Source: a virus. Taken from it: a stretch of 60,285 bases of DNA. The position numbers and the translations under genes were made by a program. The DNA lies in the IMG/VR virus record IMGVR_UViG_3300033049_000023, positions 1 to 60,285 of that record; one strand, given 5' to 3'. A model generated the notes under the pieces. The model was not told the origin of the DNA, searched no databases, and saw nothing but the letters and a program-made list of their open reading frames with translations. Within the stretch, counting starts at the first letter, position 1; each line of letters begins with the position of its first letter. Positions 7,759-15,242 of the stretch are shown here, one piece after another.

Positions 7759-7815
7759 TTGACACATCAATAAACACCCGATACACTTACAGTGCCGAGG
7801 GATTGTCCTCGGCAC
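7759..7815 (+). promoter_or_regulatory. Promoter with palindromic operator and leader hairpin
   Basis: TTGACA (7759-7764) and TACACT (7782-7787) have a 17-bp spacer. The -35 box is the left half of TTGACACATCAA, a degenerate copy of the palindrome TTGACGCGTCAA seen at other promoters. The leader holds GTGCCGAGG and CCTCGGCAC (7792-7815) as a perfect 9-bp stem with loop GATTGT. Promoter and hairpin together are nearly duplicated at 12255-12312. Confidence 0.8.
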
Positions 7816-7831
7816 GCATGAGGATGCAGCC

Positions 7832-8746
7832 ATGACTATTACAGCAAACGATCTGACCTTCGGCATTGAAATCGAGACCCATGTTTCCCGTGAGAGCAAT
7901 CACCGGCCATCCGGTTACCGCCGCACGAACGACTACGCCACCCGCTTACCTAAGTTCGGGAACGGTTCATGGATGATGACCACCGATGTTACCATTGCGT
8001 GCCCATCGGGCCGGACCGATTGTGAGTTCGTATCACCGATCCTAAAGGGTGCCGATGGCTTGCGGAATGTGATGACCGCCGTGCAAAAGATGCGTGAGGA
8101 AACCCCGGACGGTTGCGGTGCCAAAGTAAACTACTCATGCGGCATCCATGTTCATGTTCAGTTCCCCACCAATGACCTCAAAGCCCTCCGCCGTCTGGTT
8201 CACCTAGTCGCCGCGTTTGAGGGTGGGTTGTACGCCGCGAGCGGAACCAAATCACGCGAGCAAAGTCGCTGGTGCCGGTCGATCAAAGAGACCCACAAAG
8301 GAATCAACGGGAATAAATCGAATCTCCGCGAGGTCATAAACGACAGCGGCGTAAGTCTCAATCATCGCTATGTTTCCTTGAACCTCGTCCCCTTCATCGC
8401 GGGCACTCGCCCCACGGTTGAGTTCCGGTGCTTCTCCGGTTCACTAAACGAAACCAAGATCGCCGGGTATGTCCAAATGTGCATCGGCATGGTTGAGATG
8501 GCGTTGTCGATGAAGTCGGTTGCCCATTGGGATTCCGGCCTTGCCGGTCCTACCTACGGGAAAGACGCTGGACCGGGTGAGCGTGAGTTCAACCGATTGA
8601 TGAAGCGTCTCGGGTGGTCCGGCCTGATGAATAAAAGATCAACAGCCGACCGGGGAATCTTGACCGACGAAACCGGGGACCTCCCCACCAAACGCCGGAT
8701 GCTAAACAAAATGCGTGCGATGGCTCGGAAGTACGATGCCGCATAA
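7832..8746 (+). CDS. Amidoligase (GS-like carboxylate-amine ligase family)
   Basis: The 304-residue protein opens with FGIEIETHV (residues 10-18), the Glu-bearing strand of the putative amidoligase family. CGIHVHVQF follows (His 106 and 108) and EFRCFSGSLN (about 197-206), giving the Glu, His and Arg residues expected of a glutamine-synthetase-like ATP-dependent active site. Family members are predicted to make amide bonds on small molecules or peptides. Two further genes downstream, a cyclotransferase-like and a glutamine amidotransferase protein, complete a known trio. A cell-wall, peptide or DNA-linked substrate is possible. Confidence 0.85.
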   Translation: MTITANDLTFGIEIETHVSRESNHRPSGYRRTNDYATRLPKFGNGSWMMTTDVTIACPSGRTDCEFVSPILKGADGLRNVMTAVQKMREETPDGCGAKVNYSCGIHVHVQFPTNDLKALRRLVHLVAAFEGGLYAASGTKSREQSRWCRSIKETHKGINGNKSNLREVINDSGVSLNHRYVSLNLVPFIAGTRPTVEFRCFSGSLNETKIAGYVQMCIGMVEMALSMKSVAHWDSGLAGPTYGKDAGPGEREFNRLMKRLGWSGLMNKRSTADRGILTDETGDLPTKRRMLNKMRAMARKYDAA

Positions 8747-8769
8747 ATGAAATCCTCATGCCGGGGGCT

Positions 8770-8783
8770 CGGCGGGAACGCCG
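8770..8783 (+). promoter_or_regulatory. Leader hairpin with GGAA loop
   Basis: CGGCG, GGAA and CGCCG form a perfect 5-bp stem with GGA in the tetraloop, about 43 nt before the start at 8827. The position and exposed GGA are what CsrA-family proteins bind. It could also be a simple RNA-stability structure. Confidence 0.45.
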
Positions 8784-8826
8784 GGTTGCCCGATTCTGTT
8801 TCACTCACCTCAGTTGGAGAATAAAA

Positions 8827-9390
8827 ATGTCATACTCACTTGTATTTGTTTATGGAACTTTGATGTCCGGTCACCAAAACGCCCGCCTACTTCACGGCGC
8901 AATGCTTGTCGGTTCGGGCCGGACTGAGAGCAAACTATTCGTTATGCGGGACTCGGGTTTCCCCATCGTTTCCCATGCGACCGCCGAGGACCCCGAGGAT
9001 GCCCGAGGAGCCGTAATAGGCGAGGTGTACCGCGTACCGGATCAAGCTATGCTGGCACGCTTAGACAGTCTGGAGGGGCACCCCACTTGGTACCGCCGTG
9101 AGAATATCACGGTGGCCCTCGATACCGCCGAGGGTGAACCGTCGATTCTCGTTGCTGAAATGTACATCATGCCGAGGGAAATGGCGGACGGTCGGGAGTT
9201 CATCAAAGATTTGGATTATGCGACGCACGAATCAAAGCGTCGGAAGTACCACGCCGCCTATCAACCCATGACCGATGATGAGATTGAGGACGCGGATGAA
9301 GGGTACGCATATTTTTCTGATGCGGCTACTCAGGATGCGGAGGACGATTTGCGGTGGCGGAATGAGGTCGGATTGCCCGATGATGATTGA
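8827..9390 (+). CDS. Gamma-glutamylcyclotransferase (AIG2/GGCT)-like protein
   Basis: GGAG lies seven bases before the ATG. The 187-residue protein begins with VFVYGTLMSG, the substrate-binding YGTL loop of the GGCT fold. LDSLEGHPTWYRR places the catalytic Glu at residue 83 in the usual LDxxEG context. The C-terminal 50 residues are very acidic and lie outside the domain. The fold cleaves gamma-glutamyl amides by cyclisation. Beside an amidoligase it probably trims or edits the gamma-linked product. Confidence 0.85.
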   Translation: MSYSLVFVYGTLMSGHQNARLLHGAMLVGSGRTESKLFVMRDSGFPIVSHATAEDPEDARGAVIGEVYRVPDQAMLARLDSLEGHPTWYRRENITVALDTAEGEPSILVAEMYIMPREMADGREFIKDLDYATHESKRRKYHAAYQPMTDDEIEDADEGYAYFSDAATQDAEDDLRWRNEVGLPDDD

Positions 9391-9396
9391 GCCGAC

Positions 9397-9425
9397 TTGA
9401 CATACCGATCAATATCTTGTATAAT
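9397..9425 (+). promoter_or_regulatory. Consensus sigma-70 promoter
   Basis: TTGACA, a 17-bp spacer and TATAAT match the consensus at every position. GTGTAAATAAAC at 9435-9446 in the initial transcribed region matches the phage's shared promoter element. AGGAG precedes the start at 9468. Confidence 0.9.
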
Positions 9426-9467
9426 GTGATAGATGTGTAAATAAACTACTCACTTAGGAGACTAAAA

Positions 9468-10394
9468 ATGTGCGGACTATTCGGAGCAATATGTAAAGGT
9501 CGTCGGTCGCTCACCGCTTCGACCATACGGAACTTAGCGGTGGCCCAAGAAAAAAGGGGCCCTCACGCGTTCGGGTTTGCGTGGATCGATTCATCAAACC
9601 GGATTCACTACTACAAACAACAGGGCCGCATTTCGCAGGCACTACACACCCTCGATATGATCGGGGACGCGTGGGCGGTGATCGGCCACACCCGTTGGCT
9701 TACCCACGGGAGCGCAGAGCGTATGGAAAACAATCACCCGCATTCGTGTGATGGCGGTTGGATTGCACACAACGGGCAAATACCGAACTACCTCGAACTT
9801 GCCGACGAACACGATTTGATTCTAAACTCAGAATGTGACTCGGAAGTTCTGGCGGCACTCATCGCCCAGACCGGCGGGGGCAAATCATTGATCCGCCGGA
9901 TTTCTACCTCGGTAAATCGATGCGACCGCAACCGACCCCTTGCGATGGCGGGCCTATGGAACCGACCCGGGCGGCTCGCCCTTGTGCGTAGGGGAAACCC
10001 GATCATGCTCGGGGAGGGCGCGGCGGGCAATGTGTACTTTGGTACCTCACGAATCAAATCGACCCGGATGGTTTGGACCGCGATGGATGACAATGAGGTT
10101 CGTGTATTCGATCTCACCTCGGGAGATGAATCGACCCGCTCGGTTTACCGGTCTCACCCGCCGAAGGTTGGCGAGAAGGTGTTGGGCTCGAACTTCTTTG
10201 GCGAAAGAAACTGCTTTGCGGACAATCCCGATCTTGATGGTGCCGACGATCGATCCTACAACTGGGACGCGTTGCCTCAGGCCAAGCGGGGCTCGAACGG
10301 TCACACCTCAGGCGGGCGCAGGAGCGTATTGGGATACAAGGGCCCGGGGATGGTCCAGCGGGCAACGCGTTTGATTACGGAGGGCTCACGATGA
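9468..10394 (+). CDS. Class II glutamine amidotransferase
   Basis: The 308-residue protein starts MCGLFGA, so removal of Met would expose the catalytic N-terminal Cys of the Ntn-hydrolase amidotransferases. KRGPHAFGFAW, HTRWLTHG and NNHPHSCDGGWIAHNGQI are the glutamine-binding and oxyanion motifs. ECDSEVLAALI closes the domain. No synthetase or isomerase domain is attached, so ammonia must be passed to a partner, most likely the amidoligase at 7832. It has its own consensus promoter, which implies high or separately timed expression. Confidence 0.9.
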   Translation: MCGLFGAICKGRRSLTASTIRNLAVAQEKRGPHAFGFAWIDSSNRIHYYKQQGRISQALHTLDMIGDAWAVIGHTRWLTHGSAERMENNHPHSCDGGWIAHNGQIPNYLELADEHDLILNSECDSEVLAALIAQTGGGKSLIRRISTSVNRCDRNRPLAMAGLWNRPGRLALVRRGNPIMLGEGAAGNVYFGTSRIKSTRMVWTAMDDNEVRVFDLTSGDESTRSVYRSHPPKVGEKVLGSNFFGERNCFADNPDLDGADDRSYNWDALPQAKRGSNGHTSGGRRSVLGYKGPGMVQRATRLITEGSR

Positions 10395-10636
10395 GTTGGA
10401 CACGAAGCGAAGTTGAGGCGGATAGTAAAGTTCCCGAGGGAATGATTGAGGTTTCAAGAGTTGAGTTCTTTGACTGGCTTATCCGGTACCAAAAGAGCGA
10501 TCCGATGCCGAACCATGTGGAGCCGTATTACACACTTTGGAAAACGAAACACCTCTCGGTGGTGGGATGGTCCTACCCCGGATGGATCAACCCCGGCGGA
10601 CAGAAACGGTACGCCGTCAAGGAGAACTTGCTATGA
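10391..10636 (+). CDS. Hypothetical protein, 81 aa
   Basis: It starts in an ATGA overlap with the amidotransferase gene, with GAGGG upstream. The product is rich in Trp and Tyr with no known domain. It overlaps the next gene by 4 bp. Confidence 0.6.
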   Translation: MSWTRSEVEADSKVPEGMIEVSRVEFFDWLIRYQKSDPMPNHVEPYYTLWKTKHLSVVGWSYPGWINPGGQKRYAVKENLL

Positions 10637-10887
10637 GAACTGGAGAAGCGCAATCATTGATTGGAGAATATGTGATAGCCCATCAAACCCGGGGGCGTGG
10701 TCACCGGGCGAGTCAGCCGTGCAAGTTGGTTTCGGTAAACGCACGCAAGGGGACCGTGGTGGTTCGACCTAAAAACAATCACGGTCAGGATGAGACCTTC
10801 CCGTTATCCCTCATCAAGCGATGGATCAAAGGGGACCACCAAGCCCGTGAACTCCGCCTTACGCGGAAGCGTGCGCAGAGTGGCTAG
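10633..10887 (+). CDS. Hypothetical basic protein, 84 aa
   Basis: The start overlaps the previous stop. The product is basic, with a short beta-barrel-like stretch (CKLVSVNARKGTVVVRPKN) of the KOW/SH3 type. That could bind nucleic acid, but the evidence is weak. Confidence 0.55.
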   Translation: MRTGEAQSLIGEYVIAHQTRGRGHRASQPCKLVSVNARKGTVVVRPKNNHGQDETFPLSLIKRWIKGDHQARELRLTRKRAQSG

Positions 10888-11242
10888 GGCTCGCCGGATC
10901 AATCTGGGCAAGGCGTGCCCCCGGCTACGCGACGACCTTGGACTCATCAAACGGTTGATGGCGAGGGTCGTTGTTGGCCCGGGCGGGTGTTGGATTTGGA
11001 CTGGGTACACCGACTCTCAGGGTTATGGGCAAATCAGCGTCCGGGGAAAACCAATGTGGGTCCATCGGGTGACCTATGCGATATTCAAACAGTCGCTTAG
11101 GGAGGGCGATGAGATCGACCACAAATGTTCCAACTCCTCATGTTGTAATCCGATGCACCTACGGCGCGTGCATCCTAAAGTAAACCGAGGCCAACGCTGG
11201 CCCACCAAAAAGAAATCAAGCGGCGAACTTCCGCCGTTCTAG
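10880..11242 (+). CDS. HNH endonuclease (HNH_3 type)
   Basis: No well-placed ATG fits. GTG 10880 (or GTG 10871) gives about 120 residues overlapping the previous gene. CWIWTGYTDSQGYGQI, VHRVTYAIF and EIDHKCSNSSCCNPMHL are the GIW/DHxC/NPxHL signature of phage and homing HNH_3 nucleases. The HNH is largely complete. It may be a free-standing homing endonuclease or a packaging-linked nuclease. Its distance from the terminase favours the former. Confidence 0.8.
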   Translation: MARARRINLGKACPRLRDDLGLIKRLMARVVVGPGGCWIWTGYTDSQGYGQISVRGKPMWVHRVTYAIFKQSLREGDEIDHKCSNSSCCNPMHLRRVHPKVNRGQRWPTKKKSSGELPPF

Positions 11243-11250
11243 GAGTCACC

Positions 11251-11505
11251 ATGAAAGACAAACAAACCGCCGATCTCGATACGCTCACCCTGCAAACCAT
11301 CGCCGAGGATATTGCGGAGTTGGCGAAGCGGCTCGGCGTTCCGGTGTGGGCGGTGTACGCATCGGAGCCGTTGCCGACCTTCAAGGATCAGGCGGCGGAC
11401 GCGGAACGGAAGTTCACCTTGTCGATGACTAGGAGCCGGGGCAAAACGCCGGGCTCATTGAAACTTGTGCGGACCATCGAAGTAGATGATCCAGAGACGG
11501 ACTAA
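11251..11505 (+). CDS. Hypothetical protein, 84 aa
   Basis: AGGAG sits five bases before the ATG. An N-terminal acidic helix (LTLQTIAEDIAELAKRLG) is followed by a short beta segment. No family is recognised. The end lies just before the Nmad5-like gene. Confidence 0.6.
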   Translation: MKDKQTADLDTLTLQTIAEDIAELAKRLGVPVWAVYASEPLPTFKDQAADAERKFTLSMTRSRGKTPGSLKLVRTIEVDDPETD

Positions 11506-11521
11506 AAACGAAAGGGCTCAA

Positions 11522-12181
11522 ATGTCGAACAGACTTACAAATGAAGTAAAGCAGAATATCACCCACGCACTCATCGAGCATAAGTTCGCACCGATCAGGA
11601 AAGAGATCGGCGAGGAGAGTTCCGTTATTGCGGACCTTGCGTACTCACTGATTGTTTCGGATGCGACCGCGAAACTCCTCACCAAACTTGCGCCGGGTTG
11701 GGTCCCGAAGTACGCCGGTCTCTATCTTTCATACGAAGGGAAAACGAACTTCTACAAGTTCTCAGTGGACCCGACGACCGCCCGAGAAGAACGGCGTAGG
11801 TTTATCCCGCATGACATTGAGGCGAATCAAAGTAGCCGTTGCTGTTCACACTTCCAAGACCATTTGAGATTCTCCGCAAGTAGCATCACCACCCGAGCAA
11901 CCGATCCTGTGTATGTCAAACGAAAGACGATTGCCAAAAAGATGAAATCGATGCTGGCGAAGTCTACGAAAATGGCGGACGATACCACCAACGCAAAGTC
12001 ATATATCAAAGCGGTCCTCGACTCGGTGACCACCCGAGCAAAGTTGATTGAGGTGTGGCCAGAGATTGAGAGCGTGGTGGATTCGGTGTGGCCGGTGGTG
12101 ACCGATGAGCCGGGAAACGCGCTGGCGGTCAGGATCGACGACCTCAACGCATCCCTTGACCTCCCACCGAAGAAAAAATAA
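11522..12181 (+). CDS. Nmad5-like protein
   Basis: GGGCTC upstream and the conserved start MSNRLTNEVKQNITHAL favour 11522, giving 219 residues. LIEHKFAPIRKEI, a Leu/Ala-rich helix, and LAPGWVPKYAGLYLSYEG follow the pattern of phage proteins grouped as putative nucleotide-modification-associated domain 5. The assignment is from memory of the family pattern and needs a profile search. The C-terminal half is helical. If correct, it adds to the case that this phage modifies its DNA or nucleotides. Confidence 0.55.
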   Translation: MSNRLTNEVKQNITHALIEHKFAPIRKEIGEESSVIADLAYSLIVSDATAKLLTKLAPGWVPKYAGLYLSYEGKTNFYKFSVDPTTAREERRRFIPHDIEANQSSRCCSHFQDHLRFSASSITTRATDPVYVKRKTIAKKMKSMLAKSTKMADDTTNAKSYIKAVLDSVTTRAKLIEVWPEIESVVDSVWPVVTDEPGNALAVRIDDLNASLDLPPKKK

Positions 12182-12187
12182 CCCCAC

Positions 12188-12220
12188 GGATCGGCCCTTG
12201 CTTGCCGTAAGGGCCGATCC
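12188..12220 (+). other. Perfect 12-bp hairpin without U-tract
   Basis: GGATCGGCCCTT and AAGGGCCGATCC are perfect inverted repeats around a 9-base loop, seven bases after the previous stop. No T-run follows, so it is not a standard intrinsic terminator. It may protect the 3' end of the mRNA or be a protein-binding palindrome. Confidence 0.7.
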
Positions 12221-12254
12221 CGAAAGAATCTTGCAAAGGGACCGGGATAGTTGA

Positions 12255-12312
12255 TTGACGCGTGAATAAATATCCGATACACTTAGGGTGCCGGGGGATT
12301 GTCCTCGGCACC
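12255..12312 (+). promoter_or_regulatory. Promoter with operator and leader hairpin
   Basis: TTGACG (12255-12260), 17 bp, TACACT (12278-12283). TTGACGCGTGAATAAAT covers the -35 box. The leader stem GGTGCCGGGG/CCTCGGCACC (12287-12312) has loop GATTGT, as at 7792-7815. The two cassettes share most bases over about 60 nt. Confidence 0.8.
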
Positions 12313-12327
12313 CATGAGGTATTTACG

Positions 12328-12735
12328 ATGACACTCTTAGCCAAATCCGCTTACCCGTTCCTGTTTGACATCATCCGCGATTGGATGAACGATGAGTTCC
12401 ACACTTCTGATTTCGAGTTCAACAGAAATATGGGCGTTGCCCCCCGCCACTTCATAGAGTGGAGTCAGTACCGGAATGGCTTTGCCCGTTTCGGTTCCGA
12501 GGAGTTTGCCGATACCGCTCTCAGTGATATGGGCCCCGATGCGGTCAAGTTGTGGATGCCGGACGAAATGGGCGGGGACGATTGCGTTCATGCCCGGGCG
12601 TACCTCGGGACGCAACTGATTTCGGCGTTGGCTGAGATTGGCGGCGAGGGAATCACTGAGAACCAGTGCGCCCAGCACCTCGAAGAACTGGCCGCCATCC
12701 TCCCGATTATCACCTACTGGATTACTCACGGGTGA
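12328..12735 (+). CDS. Hypothetical protein, 135 aa
   Basis: The ATG at 12328 lies after the leader hairpin. An upstream ATG at 12262 would place coding sequence on the promoter and is rejected. The product is an acidic, helical protein with no recognised motif. Its regulatory region copies that of the amidoligase gene, so the two are probably expressed together. Confidence 0.65.
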   Translation: MTLLAKSAYPFLFDIIRDWMNDEFHTSDFEFNRNMGVAPRHFIEWSQYRNGFARFGSEEFADTALSDMGPDAVKLWMPDEMGGDDCVHARAYLGTQLISALAEIGGEGITENQCAQHLEELAAILPIITYWITHG

Positions 12736-12823
12736 GCCCACCCACCCGCACCTTCCCCGGGGTCGAAAGATCACGGCGGCGGATTGCATCGGGATTGTCC
12801 GGTGCCGAATCGAGGACCATGAA

Positions 12824-13162
12824 ATGTTCGAGTCACTTCGTAATCTTTTCCGAAAAACTGAGGCCCCCTTGCTATATGAAAATCTGATTGATGAGGGGGG
12901 CAAGTTCTCAGAGTGGGCATCAAATAAAAGTGGAAATGTTTACACTTTACTGGAGGACTATTTGCGTGATAGGATTGGGGTTTTTGTTACGGTCGGGCCC
13001 GACTGGTTAGCCATTGAGGGAGTTCACCTACGGAGAAATAACGGGGTTTGGGCATCTTACGAGAAGCACCCGGTATGGTATAAAAAGTGGGTAAGGATTC
13101 ACGGGTCGGGGAAGTATGGGACCTCAAAGACTGGTGGAGAATCGAGGATTACGAAATGCTAA
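12824..13162 (+). CDS. Hypothetical protein, 112 aa, A+T-richer than its neighbours
   Basis: Start ATG 12824 has no clear ribosome-binding site. The DNA is visibly A+T-richer than the genes around it and uses codons such as AAA, TTT and ATA that are rare here, suggesting recent acquisition. Trp/Tyr-rich C-terminus, no known domain. It overlaps the next gene by 7 bp. Confidence 0.55.
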   Translation: MFESLRNLFRKTEAPLLYENLIDEGGKFSEWASNKSGNVYTLLEDYLRDRIGVFVTVGPDWLAIEGVHLRRNNGVWASYEKHPVWYKKWVRIHGSGKYGTSKTGGESRITKC

Positions 13163-13920
13163 CAGAACTATCACTGGTAAGAGACGACGATGATAAACTC
13201 ACCTCCCAACTACGCATGTTCTCGCGTGAGGGAAACGCATTCTGTAAATCACTTTTACAGCGCATCGACCGAGGCGGTCGGCTTACGATGGGACAAACCG
13301 TTGCGGCTGAATACCTCGTTGAGCATTATGGCGAAGATATGATCCGAGCAAGCGGCCTGAAATGTTGTGCGGGCGCAGGCGGCGGGTTCGTGTTGTCGAT
13401 GATCCAACTTGTGGAGATCGGGAAGCGGGCGTACACACCCAAGCAACGCGCAGCGGTGGACCGCATCTTGTCGGCGGCACCCCCCGAGACCGAGCAATCC
13501 ACGATGACACTCCGCGAACTGTTCCCCACGATCCGCAAGGCCGTGGACGCGTCGTTGGAGTATCGCCAGCATGTTCGCATCGACCTTACCTCACTGACCC
13601 AACCGCTCTACTTCTCATGTTCACGCGAGGGGCGGAACGCCAAGCGCATCGCCGTGTCAACCGGGGCATACGCCGGGGAGAATACCGTGTTCCTCGGATG
13701 GATCGCCGAGGATGGCGGGTTCGATCAAGGGCGGAGTTGCACCCCGGCGCATCGGCTCTCGATTGCTCAGGTGGATCAGGACTTTGCCGGTCACGCTGGA
13801 GAGCATGGGCGGGCAACGGGCTCATGCTCATTCTGTGCCCGGAACCTCACCACAACCGCGTCCCTCGCCGTGGGCTATGGCCCCGTGTGTGCCGGGAGGC
13901 ACGGTTTGCCGTGGGGCTGA
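13156..13920 (+). CDS. DUF6011-type Cys-rich C-terminal domain protein
   Basis: The protein has 254 residues. The C-terminus reads CSFCARNL, then SLAVGYGPVCAGRHGLPWG, the pattern of DUF6011, a small zinc-binding module often found at the end of phage proteins. The central region is beta-rich and the N-terminal third helical. Nucleic-acid binding is the usual suggestion for this module, and the activity is unknown. Two hairpins follow the stop. Confidence 0.7.
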   Translation: MLTELSLVRDDDDKLTSQLRMFSREGNAFCKSLLQRIDRGGRLTMGQTVAAEYLVEHYGEDMIRASGLKCCAGAGGGFVLSMIQLVEIGKRAYTPKQRAAVDRILSAAPPETEQSTMTLRELFPTIRKAVDASLEYRQHVRIDLTSLTQPLYFSCSREGRNAKRIAVSTGAYAGENTVFLGWIAEDGGFDQGRSCTPAHRLSIAQVDQDFAGHAGEHGRATGSCSFCARNLTTTASLAVGYGPVCAGRHGLPWG

Positions 13921-13968
13921 GAGTCCAGTAGACTATCGGGGTGGGCATCCAGACCTCCCACACCCATT

Positions 13969-14036
13969 CCGCCTTAGGGCGGTTTCCCTTACCTCCTCAT
14001 GGCCCCCCGTCCGATTGACCCCGGCGGGGGGTTTTT
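13969..14036 (+). terminator. Double hairpin terminator region
   Basis: CCGCC/GGCGG with a short loop near 13970-13983 is followed by CCCCCCG...CGGGGGG (14003-14031) and TTTTTCTTTT. The second hairpin is a credible intrinsic terminator directly before the 14051 promoter. Confidence 0.75.
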
Positions 14037-14050
14037 CTTTTGACCAGTTA

Positions 14051-14101
14051 TTGACGCGTGCATAAATCCGTGCTAAACTCAGTTCCCGGGAATGATCCCG
14101 G
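14051..14101 (+). promoter_or_regulatory. Promoter with operator and short leader hairpin
   Basis: TTGACG (14051-14056), 17 bp, TAAACT (14074-14079). TTGACGCGTGCATAAAT is the shared element over the -35. CCGGG-AATGAT-CCCGG just downstream forms a small hairpin comparable to those at 7792 and 12287. Confidence 0.75.
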
Positions 14102-14115
14102 TGCGAGGGCTCACG

Positions 14116-14772
14116 ATGACCGACCAACCGAAACCCGGGACATTGACCGCCGTATCAAAGTACGGTGTTCGGAACTTCATGTATTACGAGTGTGCCGATT
14201 GCGCCACGATGTACCCCCGGATCAACGGGGCGATTCGCTGCAACGGGTTTCAGATTTATTCGTGCCCGTACTGCCGACCGGAGGTTGCCCCGCACGGGTG
14301 CGCCGTCCCGGTCACCATCGCATCAACCGCAACGGACCCCGTGGAGATCAAACCCGGTCAGGCGTGGAACACCCGGTTCGTAGCGTTCGCACGGGCGATG
14401 GGCCGCACCCCCGAGGAGCAACACACCCATTGCAAATCGACCCCCGGTGTGATGACCGAGTTTGTGTTGTGGAACACCCAGCGGATTCGTGAGTTCGGGA
14501 AAGATCACCCAGAGGCAATGTGCTTCGGGTCGCTCATCGATCACCCGGTTTACGATGAGTGGTTGGGCCGGTGGGTGGATAACTATCTGTTCTTTGTGGA
14601 GGCGAACCGGAAAGCAAACCGGCCTCAGTATCAAGACGCGGCTCAGGCCGCGAACCAAGATTGGAGATCAAGCGATGAAGAAGATCAAGCATCAACGGCG
14701 GTTCCAGAAGTCGACACCGAGCCAAGTGGCCCAGATCAAACGGCGGCTTGCGGTGGGGAAGCAAACGCGTAA
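14116..14772 (+). CDS. Hypothetical protein with two CxxC pairs
   Basis: GAGGG precedes ATG 14116. In the first 60 residues YECADC and SCPYC form a plausible zinc ribbon. The middle part is alpha/beta and Trp-rich (VMTEFVLWNTQRIREFG) and the C-terminus is acidic and disordered. No family is recognised. Confidence 0.6.
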   Translation: MTDQPKPGTLTAVSKYGVRNFMYYECADCATMYPRINGAIRCNGFQIYSCPYCRPEVAPHGCAVPVTIASTATDPVEIKPGQAWNTRFVAFARAMGRTPEEQHTHCKSTPGVMTEFVLWNTQRIREFGKDHPEAMCFGSLIDHPVYDEWLGRWVDNYLFFVEANRKANRPQYQDAAQAANQDWRSSDEEDQASTAVPEVDTEPSGPDQTAACGGEANA

Positions 14773-14938
14773 AGAGATCGCGGAACTGTACGGATGTTCG
14801 GCATCAAACATCGACCATATCAAGGCGGGCCGGGTATGGCCTGAGGTGGTTGCGGCCACCAAGCCCGAGGATTGGGACGATGTTCAGCAGCCGAGGGTGG
14901 CCCCGGTTACAATGGGATGCACAAAGGCGGACTACTAA
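14675..14938 (+). CDS. Small helix-turn-helix protein
   Basis: It starts inside the end of the previous gene with GGAG eight bases upstream. The 87-residue product is very basic at the N-terminus. QTRKEIAELYGCSASNIDHIKAG is a resolvase/HNH-accessory-type helix-turn-helix common in phage small proteins. Probably DNA-binding. Confidence 0.65.
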   Translation: MKKIKHQRRFQKSTPSQVAQIKRRLAVGKQTRKEIAELYGCSASNIDHIKAGRVWPEVVAATKPEDWDDVQQPRVAPVTMGCTKADY

Positions 14939-15220
14939 ATGGCAAACGGAGATTCAGTCATGGCGATGAGTAAAGCGGAACAAGTGCTTTGGGAAAAGAT
15001 CAGTCTTTCGACACGGCTCACGATTACAAAGTTTGCGGTCGGGATGCCGACCGCACGGCTCAGGGAAATCCTGAAAGACTTCGGGTTTGAGATGTTGGTG
15101 TGCATGGAGAACGGCGCACCGATGGTTGAAACCGAAGCGACGATGCAACCCGACGCGGAACGGCTCCGCGTTCGATCTTCACCAGACGGTCAAATCCTTG
15201 CCATCATTGGTTGGGGTTGA
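14939..15220 (+). CDS. Hypothetical protein, 93 aa
   Basis: The ATG follows the previous TAA directly. A second ATG at 14960 (MAMSKAEQ) is possible. Helical N-terminus (LTITKFAVGMPTARLREILK) and a short beta C-terminus. No known domain. Confidence 0.55.
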   Translation: MANGDSVMAMSKAEQVLWEKISLSTRLTITKFAVGMPTARLREILKDFGFEMLVCMENGAPMVETEATMQPDAERLRVRSSPDGQILAIIGWG

Positions 15221-15242
15221 TCGCATTATTCGAGGTTTTATT

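Noticed and set aside
12262-12327. Earlier start for the 12328 gene
   Set aside because: It would put 22 codons across the leader hairpin and promoter -10 region, which are conserved as regulatory sequence at 7.76 kb.
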